DNA from: Acidiferrobacterales bacterium
GTDB lineage: Bacteria; Pseudomonadota; Gammaproteobacteria; Arenicellales; Poriferihabitantaceae
Reading direction: 5' to 3'
Length of the DNA stretch: 64,000 nucleotides
Assembly (NCBI GenBank): GCA_019633985.1
Contig: JAHQWE010000005.1
Span: 56,258 to 120,257, forward strand
This document shows positions 53,113 to 60,959 of this stretch, in pieces. The notes beneath the pieces are model-generated. The model ran no database searches. It was given only the letters and a program-made list of their open reading frames with translations, and was not told where the DNA came from. Positions within the stretch are counted from its first letter, which is position 1. Each line of letters opens with the position of its first letter. The position numbers were made by a program, and so were the translations under genes.

Positions 53113-54288
53113 TCAAGAGCGTAGACGGTTGGCGATCAGATAGAGCATCAACCCGCTTAGAGACAATAGAAGCATGACACTTAAAACAAGATTGTATCCA
53201 CCGTTGCGCCATATCAACGCTCCGAGTAACGGTGCCGCAGCGCTTCCCAATAGGTAGACCAGGGCGAGAGCACCAGATTTAGCACCAAACTGGTTTTGAC
53301 CTAGCAGATCTCTAGCTATCACTGGTCGAATAATGCTCACAATTCCATAGCTGCAGCCAAACAGAATGACAAATAATACGAGGAGCGAGGGGTTGGAACC
53401 GGCAAGCAGCAAAATAAGCACAGACAACCCCATAAAAATAAAACAAAAAATAGCGACCCCATGGTTAGTGACATGGGCCGCAGAGACCGTCATGATCAGC
53501 CTGCCGGTTACCTGCATGGGGCCAATAAACGCGGCAATCGTCACTGCCAGATCCTTTGCCACGGAGCGTTGATCAAGGATAGCGAGCAGGTGATGCAAGG
53601 TCACCCCGTGAACAACTCCGAGCAGAGAAAAGCTGATCGAAAGCAACCAGAACAATGGTAGTTTGGTGAGGCGGAGTGGCTTGATATGCTGTGCAGCCCT
53701 TTCTTCACTATCTCCTGGCGCGCGCTCGTTTTCCAGCTGCCTCGAGGCAGACCACAGGGCCGGCGCAGAGATAAATAAAACAATCAGGGCAAAAATGCGC
53801 AAACACTGACGCCATCCGTACGCTTCGCTGAGAACGTGGGCTAGAGGAAAACTGATCGCGCCGGCGAAACCGGCGAGCAGGGTGATGCCAATGATGGCCT
53901 GTTTGGCATGCGCTCCCCGGCAGCGGGTTACGATGGCGAAGCACGGCTCATATAGCGTGCAGGCAAAAGCAAACCCGATGACGCACCAACCCAGATAGAA
54001 CTGCCATATCATGTCGACAAAAGACAACAAATACAGCGAAAATGCACCTAAGATGCTGCCAAATCCCATAACTAGGCTGCCAAGTCCACGATCTATCCAA
54101 TTGCCAACCAGCGGTGCAAAAAATCCGGACACTAAAATCGCCAAGGTGATGGCACCGGTTATTTCGGACCTTGCCCAGGCCATCGACATCTCCCAATCCA
54201 GCAACAATGCCGGAAAGACGTACAACAGGCTGGCCCAGACCGTAATTTGACCCAAAGCCATCAATAAAAGCTGTCTGTCACGAAACAT
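53113..54288 (-). CDS. Major facilitator superfamily transporter
   Basis: 391 residues with twelve predicted hydrophobic helices and a short loop between 6 and 7 (SRQLENERAPGDSEERAAQHIKPLR). Loop 2-3 motif GNWIDRGLGSLVMGFG corresponds to the MFS motif A region. Similar to monocarboxylate/oxalate:formate-type symporters in the pattern of the N-terminal half, but the substrate is not identifiable. Its start faces nrdJ across a 310-nt region. Confidence 0.88.
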   Translation of the reverse strand: MFRDRQLLLMALGQITVWASLLYVFPALLLDWEMSMAWARSEITGAITLAILVSGFFAPLVGNWIDRGLGSLVMGFGSILGAFSLYLLSFVDMIWQFYLGWCVIGFAFACTLYEPCFAIVTRCRGAHAKQAIIGITLLAGFAGAISFPLAHVLSEAYGWRQCLRIFALIVLFISAPALWSASRQLENERAPGDSEERAAQHIKPLRLTKLPLFWLLSISFSLLGVVHGVTLHHLLAILDQRSVAKDLAVTIAAFIGPMQVTGRLIMTVSAAHVTNHGVAIFCFIFMGLSVLILLLAGSNPSLLVLFVILFGCSYGIVSIIRPVIARDLLGQNQFGAKSGALALVYLLGSAAAPLLGALIWRNGGYNLVLSVMLLLSLSGLMLYLIANRLRS

Positions 54289-54401
54289 TTTGGCTGAATT
54301 TAGAGACGGTTTCCCGGCAGATCATAGACGAACGCAAGGCTGAATTGGTGTCCACTCGAGAAATCACGATGTTACAAAAAAATGAAAAAAGTTTTTGACG
54401 A

Positions 54402-54450
54402 ACCCAACATATTGGGGTTACTATCGATAAATCGCCACTACATATAGCCA
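54402..54450 (+). promoter_or_regulatory. Pair of NrdR boxes upstream of nrdJ
   Basis: Two palindromic sites: core CAACATATTG (54405-54414) and core CTACATATAG (54438-54447). Against the NrdR box core CwAtATaTwG each differs at one position, and at the same one. The core starts are 33 bp apart, about three helical turns, as in known tandem NrdR operators. NrdR represses ribonucleotide reductase operons in response to dATP/ATP. The sites lie about 150 nt before nrdJ. Confidence 0.72.
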
Positions 54451-54517
54451 CTTGGCTTTTTTCGCGTTTTATTTGGGGAAATCAGTTAGTTGCGAAATAG
54501 AGATAAGGAAACTTCTA

Positions 54518-54569
54518 ATGTCGAAAAATCAGGAATAAGCAAGGAAAGTAAAAGATGTTGAAAAATTAA
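54518..54569 (+). promoter_or_regulatory. Two mini-ORFs in the nrdJ leader
   Basis: ATG-TCG-AAA-AAT-CAG-GAA-TAA at 54518-54538 and ATG-TTG-AAA-AAT-TAA at 54555-54569. Each is preceded by AAGGA at 8-9 nt spacing, as good as many real ribosome sites here. They end 60 and 29 nt before the nrdJ ATG. They could be upstream ORFs that tune nrdJ translation, or chance events in A/G-rich sequence. Confidence 0.3.
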
Positions 54570-54598
54570 AAATTAGCTAGCAAGAGGATAAACAACGT

Positions 54599-56770
54599 AT
54601 GAAAACGGCCAACGCAGCCGCCACCGCCGCCCCTCAGGCGAGTGAAACTATGAAAACACAAAGCCACACTGGTCAATCGCTAGATGCGCTTTCCCTTCAG
54701 CCGGCTTCCATTGATATCTGGGATAAGAAATATCGATTGAAAACCATGGAAGGCGAACCAGTGGATGCCAGTATTGAAGAAACTTACCAGCGAGTTGCCA
54801 CCGCTTTAGCCGAAGTTGAAGAAGGAAAAGCCAAACAAGCTCTTTGGCATGACAAGTTTGTCTGGGCTTTGCAAAACGGCGCGATTCCCGCGGGGCGCAT
54901 TACCTCCAATGCCGGAGCACGAGAACATAAACCTGCCACCAGTACGATTAACTGTACTGTCTCTAACACCGTCCCTGACTCTATGGATGGCGTTTTGAGC
55001 TCTGTTCACGAAGCTGGCCTGACTTTGAAAGCAGGCTGCGGAATCGGATACGAATTCTCCACGTTGCGTCCCAAGGGCGCATTTGTCAGCGGCGCCGGGG
55101 CCCACACCTCGGGGCCGCTGTCCTTTATGGATATATTCGATTCCATGTGTTTTACAGTGTCATCAGCAGGTGGGCGACGTGGTGCACAGATGGGCACCTT
55201 CGATATCAGTCACCCAGATATTCAGGACTTTATTCGTGCTAAACGGGAAGATGGTCGGTTACGTCAATTCAATTTATCCTGCCTGATTACTGATGAGTTT
55301 ATGCAGGCGGTCAGAGATAACGCAGAGTGGAAGCTATCATTTCCTGCAACCAAGCTTGAAGTGGAAGATGAGCGCTATGACATTGTCTGGAGAAACTGGG
55401 CTACCTCTGAGGGCTATACAACTAATGATCGTGGTGAAGTAGCTTGTCGGGTTTACAAGACCATCCCGGCAACCAAATTGTGGAATCAGATTATGAGCTC
55501 CACTTATGACTATGCGGAACCGGGTTTTATTCTGGTCGACAAGATCAATGAGATGAACAACAACTGGTTTTGCGAGAATATACGTGCCACTAACCCGTGT
55601 GGAGAGCAGCCCCTGCCACCGTATGGTGCCTGTCTGCTCGGGTCGGTAAATCTCACGCGATTCGTCGAAAACCCCTTTTCCGATGAAGCTGCGTTTAACT
55701 GGGAGAAATACCGCGAAGTCGTTGCAGTATTCTCTCGTATGCTCGACAACGTGGTGGAAATAAACGGTTTGCCATTGACCCAGCAGCAGGATGAAATCCG
55801 CTCCAAGCGTCGTCACGGCATGGGCTTTTTGGGTTTGGGTTCCGCCTGTACCATGCTCAAAATGAAGTATGGCAGCAAGGAGTCGTTGGAGTTTACCGAA
55901 GAAGTCGCAAGGCAGATGGCCCAGGTGGGTTGGGAGACGGGTGTTGATTTGGCCGAAGAAAAAGGTTGCGCGCCGGTACTGACAGAGGATTTCACCGTTA
56001 CCACTGAAATGCTGGCACATCGCCCTGAAATGATCAAAGACGGTTATCAGGTTGGTGATGTTGTGAAAGGTGCGGTATTAATGGGTCGATACAGTCGTTA
56101 TATGCAGCAGTTTCCCGAAGACCTGCAAAATGCGATTGCAGAAAAAGGCTGTCGCTATACCCACCATACCTCGATAGCACCCACAGGCACGATAAGTTTG
56201 TCGTTGGGGAATAACGCCAGCAATGGTATTGAGCCATCCTTTGGTCATATGTATAGCCGTAACGTGATTCGCGAAGGCAAAAAGTCGAAGGAAAAGGTGG
56301 ATGTATTCTCCTACGAATTGCTGGCCTATCGTCATTTGGTTAACCCTGAAGCGATGCCGTATTCTGAAGACGAGGATAAACAGCTGCCGGAATACTTTAT
56401 TACCGCAGATGACATCAAGCCCAAGCAGCATGTAGACGTTCAGGCCGCGGCGCAAAAATGGATAGATTCATCCATTTCCAAAACAGCCAATGTTCCTACC
56501 GATTTTCCTTTTGAGGATTTTCAGGATATTTATCAGTATGCCTGGGAGAAGGGGTTAAAGGGGTGTACTACTTTCCGTTTTAATCCTGAAGTGTTTCAGG
56601 GTGTGCTGGTAAAAGAACAGGATCTTGAAAATACCACTTACCGATTTACCCTGGACAACGGTGAAGTTGTAGAAGTCAAAGGCAACGAAGAAATCGATTA
56701 CGATGGTGAAACCCATACCGCAGCGAATCTATTCGACGCCCTGAAAGAAGGCTACTACGGCCGGTTCTAG
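54599..56770 (+). CDS. nrdJ: Class II (adenosylcobalamin-dependent) ribonucleotide reductase, catalytic subunit
   Basis: 723 residues, NrdJa of the split Pseudomonas-type enzyme. Reduces ribonucleotides using adenosylcobalamin, independent of oxygen. Seen: INCTVSNTVPDSMDG and CGIGYEFSTLRPKGAFVSG early, NPCGEQPLPPYGACLLGSVNL around residue 331 with the thiyl-radical cysteine, FLGLGSACTMLKMKYGS, and IAPTGTISLSLGNNASNGIEPSF. No N-terminal ATP-cone is apparent, only a 40-residue polar lead. The C-terminus lacks the usual CxxC redox pair, which is supplied by the next gene. AGAGGA ribosome site. Confidence 0.95.
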   Translation: MKTANAAATAAPQASETMKTQSHTGQSLDALSLQPASIDIWDKKYRLKTMEGEPVDASIEETYQRVATALAEVEEGKAKQALWHDKFVWALQNGAIPAGRITSNAGAREHKPATSTINCTVSNTVPDSMDGVLSSVHEAGLTLKAGCGIGYEFSTLRPKGAFVSGAGAHTSGPLSFMDIFDSMCFTVSSAGGRRGAQMGTFDISHPDIQDFIRAKREDGRLRQFNLSCLITDEFMQAVRDNAEWKLSFPATKLEVEDERYDIVWRNWATSEGYTTNDRGEVACRVYKTIPATKLWNQIMSSTYDYAEPGFILVDKINEMNNNWFCENIRATNPCGEQPLPPYGACLLGSVNLTRFVENPFSDEAAFNWEKYREVVAVFSRMLDNVVEINGLPLTQQQDEIRSKRRHGMGFLGLGSACTMLKMKYGSKESLEFTEEVARQMAQVGWETGVDLAEEKGCAPVLTEDFTVTTEMLAHRPEMIKDGYQVGDVVKGAVLMGRYSRYMQQFPEDLQNAIAEKGCRYTHHTSIAPTGTISLSLGNNASNGIEPSFGHMYSRNVIREGKKSKEKVDVFSYELLAYRHLVNPEAMPYSEDEDKQLPEYFITADDIKPKQHVDVQAAAQKWIDSSISKTANVPTDFPFEDFQDIYQYAWEKGLKGCTTFRFNPEVFQGVLVKEQDLENTTYRFTLDNGEVVEVKGNEEIDYDGETHTAANLFDALKEGYYGRF

Positions 56771-56785
56771 GAGAGATAATTTAGA

Positions 56786-57511
56786 ATGAGTATTAAAATT
56801 GAGAAGAAGATCGTTGGCTATGATGTGATCAAGCCGGATGATCCGCAGGTTGAGAAAGCGAAAGCAGATATCAAGGAATCAACCATCGACAACGACACGC
56901 GAGAGCAAGCCAAAATCGTGCAGATGCACGAGAAGGTTGTTCGCCCGGAAATGTTGATCGGTAGTACCTACAAGATCAAAACCCCAGTTTCTGAACATGC
57001 TTTTTACATCACCATCAACGATATGGTGCTGAACCCCGACACTCCCTATGAAAAGCGACGGCCGTTCGAGATTTTTATCAACTCGAAAAACATGGATCAC
57101 TATCAATGGATTTCGGGTTTAACGCTGATTATCTCGGCCGTGTTCCGTAAAGGCGGTGACGTCACATTTCTGGTGAATGAATTGCAGAGTGTGTTCGATC
57201 CAAAAGGCGGCTACTTTAAGAAAGGCGGTAAGTTTATGCCCTCACTGGTAGCAGAGATTGGGGAAGCGATTGAAAATCATCTAAAGATGATTGGCATGAT
57301 TGTGGATCCAGGCCTAGACGAACATCAACAAAAGCTGATTGACGATAAACGCAAGGAATTCAATGAGAGGCAACAGGCTTCTTCGGGTCAGGCATCTAGC
57401 TCCGAGTTCCCTGAAGCGGCAGTGCTTTGCGCCAAATGCAATACCAAAGCTTCAATCATGATGGACGGATGTATGACCTGTTTGAATTGCGGTGATAGTA
57501 AATGCGGTTAA
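56786..57511 (+). CDS. nrdJb: NrdJb, second component of split class II ribonucleotide reductase
   Basis: 241 residues, 15 nt after nrdJ. The body has the TSCPD-type region (EKRRPFEIFINSKNMDHYQWISGLTLIISAVFRKGGD in pieces; EIGEAIENHL). The C-terminus is a cysteine cluster, C215-x-x-C218, C229-x-x-C232-x-x-C235 and C240, fit for zinc binding or for re-reducing the active site. In Pseudomonas aeruginosa NrdJb is needed together with NrdJa. Together the two genes correspond to one full-length class II enzyme of other bacteria. Confidence 0.92.
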   Translation: MSIKIEKKIVGYDVIKPDDPQVEKAKADIKESTIDNDTREQAKIVQMHEKVVRPEMLIGSTYKIKTPVSEHAFYITINDMVLNPDTPYEKRRPFEIFINSKNMDHYQWISGLTLIISAVFRKGGDVTFLVNELQSVFDPKGGYFKKGGKFMPSLVAEIGEAIENHLKMIGMIVDPGLDEHQQKLIDDKRKEFNERQQASSGQASSSEFPEAAVLCAKCNTKASIMMDGCMTCLNCGDSKCG

Positions 57512-57544
57512 TCTGCCTACTGGCGTAGATAATCGCTCGAGTTA

Positions 57545-57588
57545 GTCTGGTATAAGTCAGGCAAAGGTCAGGTAGCGATCAGGCAATA
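57545..57588 (+). repeat. Four tandem 11-bp repeats after nrdJb
   Basis: GTCTGGTA, GTCAGGCA, GTCAGGTA and ATCAGGCA begin at 57545, 57556, 57567 and 57578, exactly 11 bp apart. The intervening three bases vary (TAA, AAG, GCG, ATA). Such helix-phased direct repeats are typical of arrays of DNA-binding-protein half sites. They lie 33 nt after nrdJb and about 90 nt before the 49-aa small gene. Confidence 0.6.
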
Positions 57589-57636
57589 ACTGTAGCGAGG
57601 TTTATTCAGCACTACTTCTGCTACAAAGCGCGCTGT

Positions 57637-57672
57637 GATACGGTACAGAAATCTGAATTTTTGTACCGTATC
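57637..57672 (+). repeat. Perfect 11-bp inverted repeat just before a small ORF
   Basis: GATACGGTACA at 57637-57647 and TGTACCGTATC at 57662-57672, spacer 14 nt, ending 5 nt before the ATG of the 49-aa gene. As RNA it forms a stable stem that would mask the ribosome-binding region; as DNA it could be an operator or a weak terminator (a T run is in the loop, not after the stem). Confidence 0.65.
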
Positions 57673-57677
57673 CGAAG

Positions 57678-57827
57678 ATGGAGTTGTTTCTCCTGCTTGT
57701 GCCAGCAATTTTTATCCCCGTCGGTTTGAGTATCGCTGGTATTTGGTGGTTGCTGAGTGATAGCAACGATGAAGAATATGAAAGTGATGAAGATAGCGCG
57801 GAAGCTGACGATTTTGATGGGCTGTAA
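57678..57827 (+). CDS. 49-aa single-TM protein with acidic tail (not in ORF track)
   Basis: MELFLLLVPAIFIPVGLSIA, then GIWWLL completes one TM helix of about 24 residues, and the remaining 23 residues are strongly acidic (SDSNDEEYESDEDSAEADDF). The composition is not random: hydrophobic half, acidic half, one clean stop. GAAG lies directly before the ATG, so translation may depend on opening the inverted repeat just upstream. No family recognised. Confidence 0.55.
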   Translation: MELFLLLVPAIFIPVGLSIAGIWWLLSDSNDEEYESDEDSAEADDFDGL

Positions 57828-57998
57828 CAGGGTTACTCGGGCCGCTTAAGTTGTGACGCCAAAAAGGGAATTCAAATACTCGCCTCGATTACAACCAGCT
57901 TTTTTATAACCGTTCGTTTTGGGTAACTGTGAGTGACCGGGTCAACTGCAGTCTTTTGTTCTTCCTCCTGATCCTTCGTCTTTATTCATTTGTCGGGC

Positions 57999-59462
57999 TC
58001 AATGTTGCTGCCCGATTGGAACAGCAGGAAGCTCATCCGGATCAGCGAATCCTGGTTTAAATATCTCACTTCGGATAGCGACCAGTTTAGTAATTCTCGC
58101 GGCAACTTCGAATTCACCATCGACCTTACCGGCGCGGATAGCTTCTGATAGTTCAGCGTCACTGCTCCAATCTCCACACTCTGTTAGCGCTTTTTCGGCT
58201 CTTGTTCGGTCACCGGCATAGAGGTGTTCTCTCTCGACGATGCCCAATACATTCTTTACCATAAGCGCGGTCAGTTTATTTGGTGAAGATAACTCTCCTA
58301 GCACTGAGTCACTTAAGGAAGCTCTGGCAATGGCAAGGAGGTCTTTACCGGTAGATTGATGTGGTCTTTGTGGATGGGTGGAAGGCGCAATTTCATTGGT
58401 ACAACCAAGGTCTCTCTGATCTTCGGCATGTTGGCAGATGTTCCCGCCGGTCATCCTCATGATGATTAATTCAAGCTGGTCGACAATACGGCTGGTTATT
58501 GCCATGGCAAGGGAGGGCTCTTTACCAGAAAGATGACGATCGCCCTGTTGCAATGCTATGACCGCCCATCGGAGATGGGCGACCAGTTCCCAGAACTTGA
58601 CCGCATCATGTGCGATTTTTCGTCCACTCGCCATTTCGTAGGCGTCGTAGAACGTAGTACGGCTGGCGAGCCCTCCGGCCTCCAGATCTGGGCGGCTAAA
58701 CCTCCAACATTCGGCACAAAACCAGCCAATATCCGACATCGGATCACCAAAGCCACTGAATTCCCAGTCCAAAATCGCAGTAAGTTGGTCTTCGTGGATC
58801 AAAAAATTTCCGGTACGGAAATCGCGATGGATAAAGACCGACTCCAGCTGTTCTGGCATATGGCGCTGTGCCCAGCGAAGCCCCCACTCGAGGGCAGGAC
58901 GACAGATCTGATGTAGATCCAACCACCGCCGCAGATCTGACAGCTCTCCTTGTGCGTGATTTCGTCGCGAACGACCAATACTACGCAGCCCGAATTCGGC
59001 TGGATCCAGATCATGTATTTTTGCCATCTCTGCTGCCAGCTGTTGGGTGATGACCTCGCCGACACCACTACTGGCGGCGTTCTTTACGACTTTTGGACCA
59101 AACCCAAGCCCGTCGACTTTATCAACGAGTGAAAATCCTTGACCGAGAATAGCGTCATCGCCACAGTAAGCGACGGGTGCGGGAACGGAGACACCATGTT
59201 GATAAGCGGCTTGCAAGATACGAAACTCTTCTTCTCGGCTGCGGCTTTCGGCAATAGTGGCTGCGGCATTGGTACGAAGAACAAACTCCTTAAGCTGTTT
59301 CTCGTTGTTTTTAATCAATAGCGCATGCACCAACCAGTTTTGCTGTATCGCACCGCCATCCAATTGGGAGAACTGTTCAATTTCAACCTGATCTGCTGAG
59401 CAGACCTGTGCGATCCATGATGCCAGTTTTCGCAGGCCATCCGGATTAATGGACAGACTCAT
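57999..59462 (-). CDS. Aminoglycoside-phosphotransferase-fold protein fused to DUF6285-like domain
   Basis: 487 residues. N-terminal APH/choline-kinase fold: QLDGGAIQQNWLVHAL, catalytic FIHRDFRTGNFLIHEDQLTAILDWEFSGFGDPMSDIGW. From about residue 365 a separate helical domain begins (QRPHQSTGKDLLAIARASLSDSVLG), which I recall as DUF6285 and which is often a separate gene next to this phosphotransferase. It lies 6 nt after the acyl-CoA dehydrogenase stop; the dehydrogenase/APH pair is related to the ACAD10/11 system, which phosphorylates and dehydrates 4-hydroxyacyl-CoAs. That role is inference. Confidence 0.85.
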   Translation of the reverse strand: MSLSINPDGLRKLASWIAQVCSADQVEIEQFSQLDGGAIQQNWLVHALLIKNNEKQLKEFVLRTNAAATIAESRSREEEFRILQAAYQHGVSVPAPVAYCGDDAILGQGFSLVDKVDGLGFGPKVVKNAASSGVGEVITQQLAAEMAKIHDLDPAEFGLRSIGRSRRNHAQGELSDLRRWLDLHQICRPALEWGLRWAQRHMPEQLESVFIHRDFRTGNFLIHEDQLTAILDWEFSGFGDPMSDIGWFCAECWRFSRPDLEAGGLASRTTFYDAYEMASGRKIAHDAVKFWELVAHLRWAVIALQQGDRHLSGKEPSLAMAITSRIVDQLELIIMRMTGGNICQHAEDQRDLGCTNEIAPSTHPQRPHQSTGKDLLAIARASLSDSVLGELSSPNKLTALMVKNVLGIVEREHLYAGDRTRAEKALTECGDWSSDAELSEAIRAGKVDGEFEVAARITKLVAIRSEIFKPGFADPDELPAVPIGQQH

Positions 59463-59468
59463 AGCGAG

Positions 59469-60689
59469 CTAACTCCAAGACCAGAAATTGTTACCCTGAT
59501 CCTGATACATTGCTGAAAGCACCATTTGATGTACTTCGGACGCACCATCCACAAGTCTGGCCTGACGGGCATAGCGGTAAATCCATTCCAAGATAGTGTC
59601 TTTAGAATAGCCTCTTGCGCCGCAAAGCTGAATCGCGGTGTCTGCGGCCTGATGTAAGGTATCGGCGACATGCAACTTTGCCATTGAGATCTCCTTCTTT
59701 GCGAAGTCTCCCTGATCCAGTTTCCAGGCAGCATGCATTACCAGCAGACGGCCAATTTGAATCGAGTGGGCAAGTTGACCAAGCTTTAATTGCACAGACT
59801 CTCGATCGGACAATCGCATCCCAAAGCCTTCGCGCTGGGAAACGTAGTCATTGGCAATTTCCATACAGCGCTTCGACAGTCCCAGCCAGCGCATACAATG
59901 TGTCAGGCGCGCAGGCCCCAGACGGATCTGGGTGAGTTTGAGGCCGTCACCTACTTCCATCAGCCGATTTTCGTCAGGGATACGTAAACCATCGAATTTA
60001 AGTTCACAGTGCCCTCCATGCTCTTCCGGGCCCATAATGCCAATCCGTCGAACAATCTCCCAACCCGGTTGGTCTTTGTGAAAGAGAAAAGCGGTTAGAG
60101 CGCGTCTTTTTTCTTGTGGGTCAGGATTGGTCCGGGCAACTAGAATAAAGTGTGCCGCATTTGCGGCACCCGTGATAAACCATTTTCGTCCCTCTACCAC
60201 CCATTCTTTGCCCCGTAGTGTGGCTGTGGTTTGGATCATTGAAGGGTCAGAACCCCCTCCAGGTGCTGGTTCGGTCATCGCGAAAGCGGATTGCACCTCG
60301 CCTTTTATGATGGGTTCTAGCCAGCGATTCTTCTGTTGTTCACTTCCCACCTTCTCTAGCACTCGCATATTGCCATCATCGGGGGCAGCACAATGAAAAG
60401 TAACCGGACCAAATATTGATCGATTCGCTTCTTCATACAGAATCGCCTGGTCGGTAAACGAAAGGCCCATGCCGCCTCGTTGCGTTGATACCTGTGGTGC
60501 CCAAATTCCCGCTTCGCGGGCTAGCTGGCGTTTTTTATTCAACAAATTCTGGTCGATATTTTCATACTGATCAAAATTGTCACTTTCACTTTCCAGCGGC
60601 AATAAATGTTGATCCACGAATTCGCCGACGCGTAGCCGGAGCAATTCGATAGCTTGGTTTGCGGAAAAATGGAGGTTTTCTGGAGACAT
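59469..60689 (-). CDS. Acyl-CoA dehydrogenase (ACAD10/11-like)
   Basis: 406 residues, FAD enzyme. AFAMTEPAPGGGSDPSMIQT and EWVVEGRKWFITGAANAAHFILVARTNP are the FAD/substrate motifs; RRIGIMGPEEHGGHCELKFDGLRIPDEN follows; C-terminal AIQLCGARGYSKDT contains the family closing motif. The 4-residue overlap of function with the neighbouring phosphotransferase suggests 4-hydroxy fatty acid or lactone catabolism. ATG at 60689; its promoter region is the long intergenic space that also contains a sigma-54 promoter pointing the other way. Confidence 0.93.
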   Translation of the reverse strand: MSPENLHFSANQAIELLRLRVGEFVDQHLLPLESESDNFDQYENIDQNLLNKKRQLAREAGIWAPQVSTQRGGMGLSFTDQAILYEEANRSIFGPVTFHCAAPDDGNMRVLEKVGSEQQKNRWLEPIIKGEVQSAFAMTEPAPGGGSDPSMIQTTATLRGKEWVVEGRKWFITGAANAAHFILVARTNPDPQEKRRALTAFLFHKDQPGWEIVRRIGIMGPEEHGGHCELKFDGLRIPDENRLMEVGDGLKLTQIRLGPARLTHCMRWLGLSKRCMEIANDYVSQREGFGMRLSDRESVQLKLGQLAHSIQIGRLLVMHAAWKLDQGDFAKKEISMAKLHVADTLHQAADTAIQLCGARGYSKDTILEWIYRYARQARLVDGASEVHQMVLSAMYQDQGNNFWSWS

Positions 60690-60764
60690 AGAAGAGTGTT
60701 GAAGGGTTGAATTTGTCGATGAAAGGAGACTTTAGTTAATCCGATTCACAATTTTCGGCTGGTT

Positions 60765-60779
60765 TGACAATATTTGTCA
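60765..60779. promoter_or_regulatory. Palindrome TGACAA-N3-TTGTCA, candidate enhancer-binding site
   Basis: Perfect 6-bp inverted repeat spaced by TAT, centred about 175 bp upstream of the sigma-54 -24/-12 element. Activators of sigma-54 bind palindromes at 80-200 bp upstream, so distance and form fit. It could equally be an operator for the leftward acyl-CoA dehydrogenase, whose ATG is 76 nt away. Regulator not identified. Confidence 0.4.
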
Positions 60780-60933
60780 TGTCGAAATCGTCATTTTTCA
60801 CTTAATTTGCGCATTGATACACTGACCATTTTAGGCGGTCGCAAATTCCGATAAGCATATTTAAAATTTTATTATTGTTTGTTTTCAATTAGATAAGTAT
60901 TTTTATTGTCAAATTTAAATACAGATATAAAAG

Positions 60934-60952
60934 TTGGCACGGCCATTGCTTT
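60934..60952 (+). promoter_or_regulatory. Sigma-54 (RpoN) promoter
   Basis: TTGGCACGGCCATTGCTTT. This matches the consensus TGGCACG-N4-TTGC exactly, including the invariant GG (-24) and GC (-12) with correct spacing. Predicted transcription start is about 60960-60961. The upstream 90 nt are strongly AT-rich, suited to DNA bending. Confidence 0.8.
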
Positions 60953-60959
60953 AATCAAA

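Larger units (their letters stand above)
54289..54598. other. Divergent promoter region between MFS gene and nrdJ
   Basis: 310 nt without a conventional gene. It contains the two NrdR-type boxes described separately and a purine-rich leader of about 150 nt with two SD-preceded mini-ORFs. I looked for a cobalamin riboswitch, expected for a B12-dependent reductase, and found no B12-box-like sequence. Confidence 0.6.

Noticed and set aside
54289-54598. Cobalamin riboswitch before nrdJ
   Set aside because: Expected for a B12-dependent enzyme's neighbourhood, but no B12-box-like sequence or matching stem set could be found; NrdR boxes explain control better.
55337-56020. 227-aa minus-strand ORF
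   Set aside because: Antisense to the conserved nrdJ catalytic core; no family resemblance.
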